Shown piece by piece: positions 45,082-53,664 of a stretch of 63,600 nucleotides of DNA; position 1 is the first letter of the stretch; the number at the start of each line of letters is the position of its first letter. The stretch spans positions 36,326 to 99,925 of the forward strand of contig DAET01000045.1 in assembly GCA_002497765.1 (NCBI GenBank). The letters run 5' to 3'. Position numbers and translations under genes: made by a program. Source of the stretch: Euryarchaeota archaeon UBA486. Its GTDB lineage: Archaea > Thermoplasmatota > Poseidoniia > Poseidoniales > Poseidoniaceae. Under the pieces are notes generated by a model. It ran no database searches, had not been told where the DNA came from, and worked only from the letters and a program-made list of their open reading frames with translations.

Positions 45082-48000
45082 ATGTCCACCCGCGCTGGTC
45101 GTGCCGTGTGTTGTGTCCTCGTCCTCTTGATGATGAGCCTCTCACCCATGGTGGCGCCAGCGTCGGCGCATTCCTCCATCTTGTTGAGCGTCGATGTCCA
45201 ACACGCCGTCCTCGAGCCCGGTCAAAGCATCAACATCACCCTCTCCATCGAGAACAATGCGACGGCCATTGAGTCGTTCAATGTCAGCATCGACGAGGGT
45301 AACCTGGCTTCGGTGTGGACGGTCCTTCCCGTGGATGACACCGTCGACAACGTCTTCCCGACCTGGACCAAGAACACCACCTTGGTCGTGAGACTGGCCG
45401 AAGGCGCCACGGTGGCGGACAGCGGTTCGTTCACGGTCAACGTGACCGAACCGGACAGCGGCTCCACTTCCATGATTACCGTGTTGGTGTCCGTGGCGCC
45501 CGCCTACCATCCATCCCTGAGCGTGGACGGCTCGCCCCTCGTGAAGATCGGAGCGGGTGAAAGCACGGACATCGCGTTCACGGCCCACAACCTCGGAACA
45601 GTGACCGATACGTTCCTCCTCGACGTGGAAGTTCAACCCGACCTCGCATCATGGTGGGCCAACCACACCAACACCAGTACGAGCAACAATTCTGGGAATT
45701 CATCCGGCGGCGACCCCTCGGACAACAGCACCGGTAACGGCACGGGCTCAAACGGGACCAGCACCACCTCCCTCTCCGTCCTCATGATGGGCAACAGTTA
45801 CACGGGCGCCAACAACTTGGCCACGCTCGTTGACGGCATCATGGATGCTGACGGCTACAACGCCACCTTGGGTTCGCTGAACGGAGGTGGGATGAAACTG
45901 CCAGATCACTGGTCCAATGTGAACACCTCCGGCAACCAGTGGAACACCACGCTACGAGGGTCATCTTGGGATTACGTGGTGTTGCAAGACCAGAGTCAAG
46001 TTCCTTCGTTCTACTCGAGCAACAGCATGTGGCAAGACAGCAAGAATGCGTCCGTTTCCCTCAGTGATGCCATTGCTGACGCAGGCGGTGAAACGGTCCT
46101 GTTCATGACATGGGGCTACCGTGACGGCGACTCCCTGAACAGTTTCAACAACAACTTCACAACGATGCAGGAGCGGTTGACGGAAGGCTACACCCGCTAC
46201 GCAGAGAACATTTCCAATGCCGGCCACGCTGTCTGGATCGCACCGGTCGGCCTGGCGTTCAAAACCGTTCACGATGGCGTCGTCGCTGCAGGTGATGACC
46301 CCACGGCCTCGGGGAACCTGTTCTACGACCTCTACACCTCCGACGGCAGCCACCCATCGCTTTCAGGCTCTTACCTCGCTGCGTGCGTGTTCCACGCCAC
46401 GATGACGGGAGAAACCTGCGTGGGAAGCACCGATGCCGTGAACCTCAACGCCAACGTCAAATTGGCGCTTCAGCAGGCAGCCGACGACACCGTGTTCAAC
46501 CAAACCACAGGAATGTCATACTATCCATGGGAGGTCTCGGGCACTGCAGCCTTCGGTCTTGGGTCCTCTGTTCCGCAAGGTTGGTACATTCAATGGCAGG
46601 ACGACGAACTCTCCAACATCGCCGCCGGTGGCTCTGCTTCGGCGACCCTCTCCATCACCGTTCCATCGGACGCAGCCCCTGATTTCTACGGCTACCGACT
46701 GACGATTGGTTCCACCAACGGAAACATCACCTCGTCCACCGTCATGGTGGTGGAAGTTGAATCTGAGCCCTCGGTCTCCACCGCCTTCCTACGGCAGGAT
46801 GATGTCTTCCTGCCAGGCTCAAGCACGCTCACCGGTGTGCAGGTGGAGAACACAGGCAACACGGCGCTTGACATCGATTGGGCGTTGGTCGCTTCTGCTT
46901 CATCGGGAACACATCCTTGCACGGGATCGTTGGTTTCAGCCATGTCGACCGGGTTGGCGGCGGGTGGTGTCGAGGAAGTTGAGATGATCATTGATGTCGA
47001 CGAAAACGTCGACAGCACGGCCTCGTGTTCGTTCACCCTCACGGCCAGCCACAACGTGGATGGCGCAACCGAATCGCTGGATGTGTATGACTTCACGATT
47101 GAAGTGGACGAGGCTGTCAACTTCTCCCTTGCAGGTCCCCTCGCTGCGGTTGAAATCGTTCCAGCGGAAGGAGCCAACTACGAGGTTCGTTTGACCAACC
47201 ACGGAAGCGATGAGGCCACGTTCTTCCTTGACGTTGAAGGCTCGACTGGCCTGACCACCGTGCTCGTCAGTTCTTCAGGCATCACCGTGGCGGCAGGAGA
47301 AGTCGGCACGTGGACGGTGAACACCAAGGGTGATGCTTCCCTCTCCGGCATGCTTCAGCAGGCCTTCTCAACCTCATACAACGGCGAGACCGCTGCCCTT
47401 CAGGTGGATGTTCACTTGTTGGAGGTGGACGGTGCATCACTGCTCCCACCCAGCGAGGACCGTGTGCTCGTAGCACCCGGCGAATCCTCGACGATGGGAC
47501 TCACGCTTGTGAACGATGGGACCTCCAACCTGACGTTGCTCCCCACCCTTTCGGGCTTACCCGTCGGCGTGGACGTCGCCCACGAAATGAATGAGATTCC
47601 CCTTGCACCCGGTGCACAACAGGAACTCAACATCACCTTCTCCGCGACCACCGGTGCGACGCCTGCATCCTCCCCGGTGGTGCTCACCTACCAGGACGGG
47701 TTGTTCAGCATCTCGTACAGCTTTGATGTGGTGGTTATTGATCGGGAGGAAGTCGTGGTGAACAGCGTTCAACAGCGTATGTTTGCCAGTCCGCTGACGA
47801 CGTCCTCGATGAACGTTGAAGTGGTCAACCTGGGCACGGCGTCTGACCTTTTCCTCGTGGAATGGTCAACGGAAAGTCAGGGGAACTGGTTCGAATTTAC
47901 GGTCTCACCCACCTCGTTCCAACTCGCACCCGGTGCCTCGCAACAGGTCACCATCACCGTTCGTGAAGCTTCCACCGGTGCGCCGGACAACGGCGTGGTC

Positions 48001-49101
48001 TACACCCTGCGCAGCGTCTCAACCTCCAACGAAGCGGTGAGCGATGCCGTCAACATCACCATTGAGCCGGTGTTGGCAGGGGCGACCCTTGATGTCCGTG
48101 TCGACAAAGACGCTGCAGGGCCCGGTGAATCCGTGTTTGGCTCGGTTGTGCTGACCAACACGGGCAACACTGAGGACACGTTCAGCATCACCACCATCGG
48201 GGAAGATTGTGGTCTTGATGCTTCAGTCACGGTTGGTGCAGGCCTGTCTTCCGAGGCGCTCGGATGGTCGTGTGTTGTCGCCAACGATGCCGCAGCAGGC
48301 CAGCGTGGGGTGTCCTTCCGTGCCGTGAGTGCTGTACGCAGCAATGTTGCTGTTCAACAGGTTGCGCTCTACACCGTTGAGGTGGATTGGCCGGGCGATT
48401 CGCTTGTCGCCCTTTCGGTTTCGGAAGGACAGGTGTCGTTGGGTGTCGACAGTTCTACCTCGGTCATTCTCACGGTGAGCAACCTCGGCAACGCCGAAGT
48501 TTCAGGCACGCTGGACGCCTACGGACGGAACACCGGCCTCGTGCTGCTGGAATGGCAACGCATGAGCGATGATGTTGTGACGAGTGATTTCTCGTTGACG
48601 TCCGGCTCGAGCGTTGATTTCTTGCTGACCATCACTTCAAACACCGCTCGCAGTGCTACATCTGAAATCGTGGTGAGTGCAACCTCGACCGGCGGAGGCG
48701 TCTTGACCACCGATGAGTCGGTTCCCCTTCCAATTACCATTGAAGGGCCGGCCCTGCCGCCCAACGGCCTCTCGTTGCCGCTTGGCGTGGAAGTCAGTCA
48801 AACGGCGGCCCTCGGCGCCATGGGCGCTGGGTGGTTGTTGGCGATTGTTGCGATTCAACTCCTTCGCCGCCGTCCCCGTGGAGATGACGCATCGAGCGGC
48901 GAGGTTGACGATGAAGAAGAGGACGAGGTTGAAGAGGAAAAGGAGTTGCCTGAACTCGGCTACAACGAATGCCGATTGGACGGGGAATCCAAGGTCAACT
49001 GTCCAACCTGTGATGCTCGTCTGGGTGTTCCACGAGGGAGCACGCCGCCGTTCCGCTTCACCTGTCCCCAGTGCGAAAACAAGATTCGTGTGGTTGAGTG
49101 A
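45082..49101 (+). CDS. Surface protein with embedded SGNH domain, Ig-like repeats and C-terminal zinc ribbon
   Basis: A 1339-residue protein with a signal peptide (residues 1-29). Two NEW3-like beta domains (30-190) and an Asn/Ser/Thr-rich linker (195-230) lead to an SGNH hydrolase-like domain (about 231-455). This has the MMGNSYT block (Ser239), VVLQDQSQVPS and DGSHPSLSG (Asp421, His424), resembling DUF4886 proteins. About seven further beta-sandwich repeats of the ENTGN type follow. One transmembrane helix (near residues 1235-1255) precedes an acidic stretch and a cytoplasmic zinc ribbon, CPTCDARLG then CPQCENKIRVVE. The combination of extracellular hydrolase and intracellular zinc ribbon suggests a surface enzyme or sensor with an inside partner; function is inferred. 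Confidence 0.83.
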   Translation: MSTRAGRAVCCVLVLLMMSLSPMVAPASAHSSILLSVDVQHAVLEPGQSINITLSIENNATAIESFNVSIDEGNLASVWTVLPVDDTVDNVFPTWTKNTTLVVRLAEGATVADSGSFTVNVTEPDSGSTSMITVLVSVAPAYHPSLSVDGSPLVKIGAGESTDIAFTAHNLGTVTDTFLLDVEVQPDLASWWANHTNTSTSNNSGNSSGGDPSDNSTGNGTGSNGTSTTSLSVLMMGNSYTGANNLATLVDGIMDADGYNATLGSLNGGGMKLPDHWSNVNTSGNQWNTTLRGSSWDYVVLQDQSQVPSFYSSNSMWQDSKNASVSLSDAIADAGGETVLFMTWGYRDGDSLNSFNNNFTTMQERLTEGYTRYAENISNAGHAVWIAPVGLAFKTVHDGVVAAGDDPTASGNLFYDLYTSDGSHPSLSGSYLAACVFHATMTGETCVGSTDAVNLNANVKLALQQAADDTVFNQTTGMSYYPWEVSGTAAFGLGSSVPQGWYIQWQDDELSNIAAGGSASATLSITVPSDAAPDFYGYRLTIGSTNGNITSSTVMVVEVESEPSVSTAFLRQDDVFLPGSSTLTGVQVENTGNTALDIDWALVASASSGTHPCTGSLVSAMSTGLAAGGVEEVEMIIDVDENVDSTASCSFTLTASHNVDGATESLDVYDFTIEVDEAVNFSLAGPLAAVEIVPAEGANYEVRLTNHGSDEATFFLDVEGSTGLTTVLVSSSGITVAAGEVGTWTVNTKGDASLSGMLQQAFSTSYNGETAALQVDVHLLEVDGASLLPPSEDRVLVAPGESSTMGLTLVNDGTSNLTLLPTLSGLPVGVDVAHEMNEIPLAPGAQQELNITFSATTGATPASSPVVLTYQDGLFSISYSFDVVVIDREEVVVNSVQQRMFASPLTTSSMNVEVVNLGTASDLFLVEWSTESQGNWFEFTVSPTSFQLAPGASQQVTITVREASTGAPDNGVVYTLRSVSTSNEAVSDAVNITIEPVLAGATLDVRVDKDAAGPGESVFGSVVLTNTGNTEDTFSITTIGEDCGLDASVTVGAGLSSEALGWSCVVANDAAAGQRGVSFRAVSAVRSNVAVQQVALYTVEVDWPGDSLVALSVSEGQVSLGVDSSTSVILTVSNLGNAEVSGTLDAYGRNTGLVLLEWQRMSDDVVTSDFSLTSGSSVDFLLTITSNTARSATSEIVVSATSTGGGVLTTDESVPLPITIEGPALPPNGLSLPLGVEVSQTAALGAMGAGWLLAIVAIQLLRRRPRGDDASSGEVDDEEEDEVEEEKELPELGYNECRLDGESKVNCPTCDARLGVPRGSTPPFRFTCPQCENKIRVVE

Positions 49102-49176
49102 TCGTCGGCGAACCAGCAGACAGCTGGAGGTTTTGCTCCGTAGAAAAGCGCCTCCTCAACCTCGGGTTTTGCCGCT

Positions 49177-50025
49177 TCACAATCGCTGGGCGACCAGCAG
49201 AAACGCCGTGTGGCCAAACGGACCGTTCACGGGCCGCATACCGCCTTTTGATGCGCGGCCCCATTCGCGTTCCATCAGCTCACCGGCCCATTCCACGGTC
49301 AAACCGGCTGCTTCACAGGCTTCCCACGCCCGCTCGAGTTGGGACGATACCGGACAATAGCAGGCCAAGCGGCCGCCAGGAAGCAGCAGTGCTGCGGATG
49401 CTTCAATGGCGGGGGGATGGTCGGGAAGGTCAAGGATGATGGCGTGAAACCCTTCGACGAGTTCGCCCGCCTCTGCAGCCCGCTCTTCTAACGTGCCCTC
49501 GAGGTGGTGATGCGCGGGATGTTGACTCCACGAAGCGCTGGCACGACGCAGGTTTTCCAGCGCCACATCAGCATGTTCTGCACGGGGTTCAACGGTCACG
49601 TGGACGCCGTCCTTTCCGAGGACACGCTGGATGTAGAGTGAAAGGCCACCGCTTCCGATGCCCGCTTCGAGCACCGCATCGTTGGGGCCAAGGCCGAGTT
49701 TGGTGAGGAAAAATCCGGCGTCCTTGCTGCCAATGGTTTGGGCGCGTCGAACCATGCCTTTGCTGAGTTCCGGAAGGCGAACAGGCATCCGTTTCAGTTC
49801 TTTTTGGCCGATGATGACGGACTGGCCGATGGTGATGTCGTGAAGTGTTTGGCGTGGGTTAAACACGCCGAGACCCTTGATCTTCTGTTGCTGATCAACC
49901 AGTTCAACGACGTAGGTTTTCCCGTTTTCCTCGATGAGGACAGCCCATTCTGTTGAGGTCACAACTACGCCCACTGGGCGCTTCCTGTTAAGGTTCTCCA
50001 CGCTGGTATTATCGCTGGACTGCAA
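49177..50025 (-). CDS. trmI: tRNA (adenine-N1)-methyltransferase, TrmI family
   Basis: A 282-residue SAM-dependent methyltransferase of the TrmI/Trm61 family, which in archaea makes m1A57/58 in the tRNA T-loop as a tetramer. The N-terminal beta domain (to about 90) has GKTYVVELV. The Rossmann domain carries DAVLEAGIGSGGLSLYIQ (SAM motif I), VHVTVEPRAEHADVALEN (motif II) and HAIILDLPDHP (motif IV). The C-terminus includes CYCPVSSQLERAWEACE. The length is normal for the family. It is a lone minus-strand gene between two large surface-protein genes, and its start region overlaps the promoter zone of the one at 50096. Confidence 0.92.
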   Translation of the reverse strand: MQSSDNTSVENLNRKRPVGVVVTSTEWAVLIEENGKTYVVELVDQQQKIKGLGVFNPRQTLHDITIGQSVIIGQKELKRMPVRLPELSKGMVRRAQTIGSKDAGFFLTKLGLGPNDAVLEAGIGSGGLSLYIQRVLGKDGVHVTVEPRAEHADVALENLRRASASWSQHPAHHHLEGTLEERAAEAGELVEGFHAIILDLPDHPPAIEASAALLLPGGRLACYCPVSSQLERAWEACEAAGLTVEWAGELMEREWGRASKGGMRPVNGPFGHTAFLLVAQRL

Positions 50026-50066
50026 GGACTTCGCAAGATGGTGGTTTAGACATCAGTCCGTTTGTT

Positions 50067-50074
50067 TCATATAC
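50067..50074 (+). promoter_or_regulatory. TATA-like box for a leaderless surface-protein transcript
   Basis: TCATATAC lies about 26 bases upstream of the ATG at 50096 in an AT-rich patch, the distance expected when transcription begins at or next to the start codon. This supports the chosen start over the frame extension to 49934. Confidence 0.55.
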
Positions 50075-50095
50075 TCTCTGTTTCGTGCTATTAAC

Positions 50096-53000
50096 ATGAA
50101 CACCGCTGTGCGTAGCCTCGCCTTTGCCATCGTCGCCATCTTCCTCGGAAGCCTTGCTTCCGGAATGATGGGTGAACTCTACCAAACACCACTTGAACTC
50201 GAAGACGAGCCGGTGGTTCAACAGAACTCCCAAGCCACCAGTCCCGGGCACGTTGTCTTCGGTCAGTACATCTCCTCGGACAACTGCGGCCACTGCTCCA
50301 AGACGGGCGGTGGTTCGGATGCTCATCACTCCATCAAGCAGAACCACCCCGATGAGTATGTCTACGTCACCTACATGTCGGCCTCCTTCGGCCAAACCAA
50401 CACCGCTCGTGCCGGCAACGTCGCTCCTTACAACTGGGCGTGGACCACCGGCGGTGCACCGGACGCCTACTTCGGCGACCGAACCGACAAGCGCCAGAGC
50501 GGCGCCAACAGCCAGTACACCACCTACGATAGCCTGTTCTCAAGCGGCGGCGGCATGCACAGCACCGTCAACGATTACGGTATGTCGGCAGCGATCTCAC
50601 AAAACGGAGGCTCCTACGACATCAGCATCTCTTACAAGTACAAGGGCTCGGGAACCCCAGCCTCCAACATGAAACTCTATGCCGCCCTTGTGGACAAGGA
50701 CTGCACGGGTTATTCCTATTCCTCGGGTATCCCCCACGGCTACAACTGCTGGATGGCTTGGTTGACCACCGGTGATACCTACAAGTCGAAGAGCGGTGGC
50801 ACTGGAACCGCCTTCCACAGCGTTTCCGTTTCCTCAACTGAAGCCACAGAGTCGTGGACCTCTGTTCCCACCTCCGTCGTTCCTGGCGGCATCAACAAAG
50901 CCATTGTCGTTGCTGCTTTGATGAGCGGCAACCAAGTTTCCGTTGGCGGCAGCAGCCCCCACGTCTACCACGCCATCGACTCAACGATGGGCCCCAAGAT
51001 GGACATCGGTGTGTCGGGCATGATGGTCACCAACGACCAAGGCACCCCCTCCTACGTCCGTGGCGACACAGTGACACTGCAGGCGGATGTGAAGAACACC
51101 GGCGACTTGGACTACACCAACGGTGGCTCGCTCGAATTCTATTACAAGAACGGCGCCACCACCACGGCGATTGACACCGTTTCCATCCCGACCTTGAACG
51201 TGGCTCCTGGCTCTCCGTTCCTCACGGGCACGGCCACGTTCGACACCTCCAACTTGCCAAGCAACGTTTGGTCCACCAACTTCGGTGCTCGCCTCGTCGG
51301 CGTCACCGGCGACATGACCGGGAGCAACAACGTGGCTGAAATCGGTGTGGACCACGACCGTGTCCCGCTCGTGAAAACCCCGCAGGTGATCGGCTCTGAT
51401 GTCGTTCAGCGTGGGGACTATGTCACCGTTCTTGCCAAGGGTGATGCCAACGACAATGTCGACACCATCGACAGCATGAATTTCGAGGTTGAAGTTTCTG
51501 CTGCTGGTGCCAACCTGTGGGACGGAAGCATCGTCTCCGGCGGTAACATCCTCTACCGGGACACGGCCCAGGAAGGACGAGAATACATCGTCACGCCCAG
51601 CATGGCCATGAGCGCCGGTGACTACGACGTGCGCGTTCGCACCGTTGACAGCCGCGGCCAAACCAGCGACTGGACGGTCTCCGAAGACATGTTCGAACTG
51701 GCTAACGGTCGCCCCATCATCGTGGCTGATCCCGTGCCGACCGTCATGTGCGACTTGAGCACCAAGGTCAGCATGGACGGCCACGTGAGCGACCCGGAAA
51801 CGCCTTTGGGCGACCTCATCATCTCGTCGACCAGCGATAACTTCGTCGCATGGCACCCAGCCACCGAAGAAATCGAGGTTCTCTTCCCGTACGACAACGG
51901 TTGCCCGCTCGGCCAGAAGGGCATCGAAATCCGTGTGGATGACGGTGGCGACTACTCCGACAGCGGCGAACTTCCCTACGGTACGCTCCTGTTCAATGTC
52001 ATTGAGAACGGTCAGCCTCGCTGGGGCGGTCTGCCCATTCAGATGGTCGACGAAGGCAGCAGCGGCATCCTTTCCCTCGCCGAGTACCTCTCCGACACCG
52101 ACGACACCGGTCAACCCGTTGACATCTCGACGCTCTCGCTTCAGATCATGGACAATTCAAACCCCGAACTCGTCACCGTTGAGCTCCGAGGCAACACCCT
52201 CGGCTACGAAACGGTTGACGACGACGTCAACGGCGAAACGGTGGTCACCCTCCGTGCCAGCGACGGTGAGCAATACTCCGACCAAACGGTCACCATCCGC
52301 ATCAACCCCATCAACGACGCACCTCGCCTCGACATGACGGACATCGAGGAATTCTCCTTGAAGACGAACCGCCAGAAGGTCATCAACCTCAACAGCCGCT
52401 TGACGGACGTTGACAGCCCGCAGGGCACATACTGGGTCAACAACCCACAGTCGACCGAGACAGGCTCTGCTCGTTTGGTCACCGGGGACTTGATCTTGAA
52501 CTTCGAGGAAGTTGGCATCCACACAGTCACGATTTCCACGACCGACGGCTACGCCACGAACAGCTACGAAATCACCGTCAACGTCTTTGACGCCCTCCCA
52601 TTCTACATCTCGAAGATCGATGATGGCTCCGGCCACCTCTATGTTGACATGGTGAACTACACCTACGAGACCCAAACGCCAACCGCATCGTTTGCCTTGA
52701 CCGATGGTGCGCCATCCTTCACTGTCATCTCGGTGACCTGGTCCCTGTGCAACGAGTTGTCCGGTACCTGCGACGGTTTCTGGGAATACGATTTGGACAT
52801 GTCCCGATCCAGCACCGGCTGGATCCAAGAGATGAACATCCCATCTTCCTACGGTGATGGTGGCTTTGCTCGCACCAACGGTATGCGGGACATGGATTAC
52901 ATCGGCCTCACCGTCCGTGCCGTTGATGACCTCGGCCAGGAGTACAAGACCAGCGACACCACGAAGTGGATGACGACCGAGGAACTTCCAACGCCTACTG

Positions 53001-53590
53001 ACATGGAAGAGGAACTCCTTGACTGGCACGTGGCCAAACTCGTGGCTGAAATCGCCGAAGTTGAGGCACAATTGGCTGATGACGCCAACCAAGCGGACAA
53101 GGTGTCCCTCGAAGCACGGTTGGCTGAACTCAACACCGACTTTGACCTCGCCTGCGACGACCCACGTGCAGATTGCCCGACCGAAGAAGTCCAGAGCAAC
53201 GGCGCAGATGACGCTGAAGGCGGCCTCAACATGAACATCATCCTCATCGTGATTGGTGTCCTCATCGTGGCAGCCCTCCTTGGTTTGATGTTCATGCGTG
53301 GAGGCGGTGGCCAGCCCGAGGAAATGAAGTGGAACGCCGAAGCTCTTCCCATCCATGACACCGTGGCCAACTCCATGTACGGTGGCGCTGGTGAGATCTT
53401 CCAGCAACCCGTGGCGCCCGTGGCGCCCGCACCGGCTCCTGCCGTTGCACCGGTTCCTGTTGCCGCTCCTGCTCCCGTGGTGGCGCCTGCTGCTCCACCC
53501 TTGCCCCCCGGTGGCCTGCCCGCTGGCTGGACCATGGAACAGTGGAACTACTACGGTCAGCAATACCTTGACCAACTGAACCAACAGTGA
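50096..53590 (+). CDS. Surface protein with Omp28-like CGHC thioredoxin domain and cadherin-like repeats
   Basis: An 1164-residue protein with a signal peptide (MNTAVRSLAFAIVAIFLGSL). Residues 50-280 resemble Omp28-type extracellular thioredoxin-fold domains: FGQYISSDNCGHCSKTGGG holds a C64-G-H-C67 active site identical to that of protein disulphide isomerase, followed by PDEYVYVTYMSA and GGAPDAYFG. The middle consists of beta-sandwich and cadherin-like repeats, for example TIRINPINDAPRLDM. A helical coiled stretch (about 970-1030, with VAKLVAEIAEVEAQLADD) precedes a transmembrane helix (about 1045-1065). The Ala/Pro/Val-rich cytoplasmic tail ends LPAGWTMEQWNYYGQQYLDQ. It is probably an envelope-bound thiol oxidoreductase or an adhesin derived from one. 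Confidence 0.83.
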   Translation: MNTAVRSLAFAIVAIFLGSLASGMMGELYQTPLELEDEPVVQQNSQATSPGHVVFGQYISSDNCGHCSKTGGGSDAHHSIKQNHPDEYVYVTYMSASFGQTNTARAGNVAPYNWAWTTGGAPDAYFGDRTDKRQSGANSQYTTYDSLFSSGGGMHSTVNDYGMSAAISQNGGSYDISISYKYKGSGTPASNMKLYAALVDKDCTGYSYSSGIPHGYNCWMAWLTTGDTYKSKSGGTGTAFHSVSVSSTEATESWTSVPTSVVPGGINKAIVVAALMSGNQVSVGGSSPHVYHAIDSTMGPKMDIGVSGMMVTNDQGTPSYVRGDTVTLQADVKNTGDLDYTNGGSLEFYYKNGATTTAIDTVSIPTLNVAPGSPFLTGTATFDTSNLPSNVWSTNFGARLVGVTGDMTGSNNVAEIGVDHDRVPLVKTPQVIGSDVVQRGDYVTVLAKGDANDNVDTIDSMNFEVEVSAAGANLWDGSIVSGGNILYRDTAQEGREYIVTPSMAMSAGDYDVRVRTVDSRGQTSDWTVSEDMFELANGRPIIVADPVPTVMCDLSTKVSMDGHVSDPETPLGDLIISSTSDNFVAWHPATEEIEVLFPYDNGCPLGQKGIEIRVDDGGDYSDSGELPYGTLLFNVIENGQPRWGGLPIQMVDEGSSGILSLAEYLSDTDDTGQPVDISTLSLQIMDNSNPELVTVELRGNTLGYETVDDDVNGETVVTLRASDGEQYSDQTVTIRINPINDAPRLDMTDIEEFSLKTNRQKVINLNSRLTDVDSPQGTYWVNNPQSTETGSARLVTGDLILNFEEVGIHTVTISTTDGYATNSYEITVNVFDALPFYISKIDDGSGHLYVDMVNYTYETQTPTASFALTDGAPSFTVISVTWSLCNELSGTCDGFWEYDLDMSRSSTGWIQEMNIPSSYGDGGFARTNGMRDMDYIGLTVRAVDDLGQEYKTSDTTKWMTTEELPTPTDMEEELLDWHVAKLVAEIAEVEAQLADDANQADKVSLEARLAELNTDFDLACDDPRADCPTEEVQSNGADDAEGGLNMNIILIVIGVLIVAALLGLMFMRGGGGQPEEMKWNAEALPIHDTVANSMYGGAGEIFQQPVAPVAPAPAPAVAPVPVAAPAPVVAPAAPPLPPGGLPAGWTMEQWNYYGQQYLDQLNQQ

Positions 53591-53664
53591 TGGAGTCTTT
53601 TTGACCCCTCGCCGGATTTGTTCGAAAAGCATACCCCTAAAGGGGAGTGAGGAGAGGAAGTATC

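Noticed and set aside
50981..52114. Minus-strand open frame of 377 codons
   Set aside because: It is antisense to the middle of the CGHC surface protein and its composition follows from that gene's codon usage.
52157..53632. Minus-strand open frame of 491 codons
   Set aside because: It is antisense to the cadherin-like repeats, coiled stretch and Ala/Pro tail of the CGHC surface protein, with no family motif of its own.
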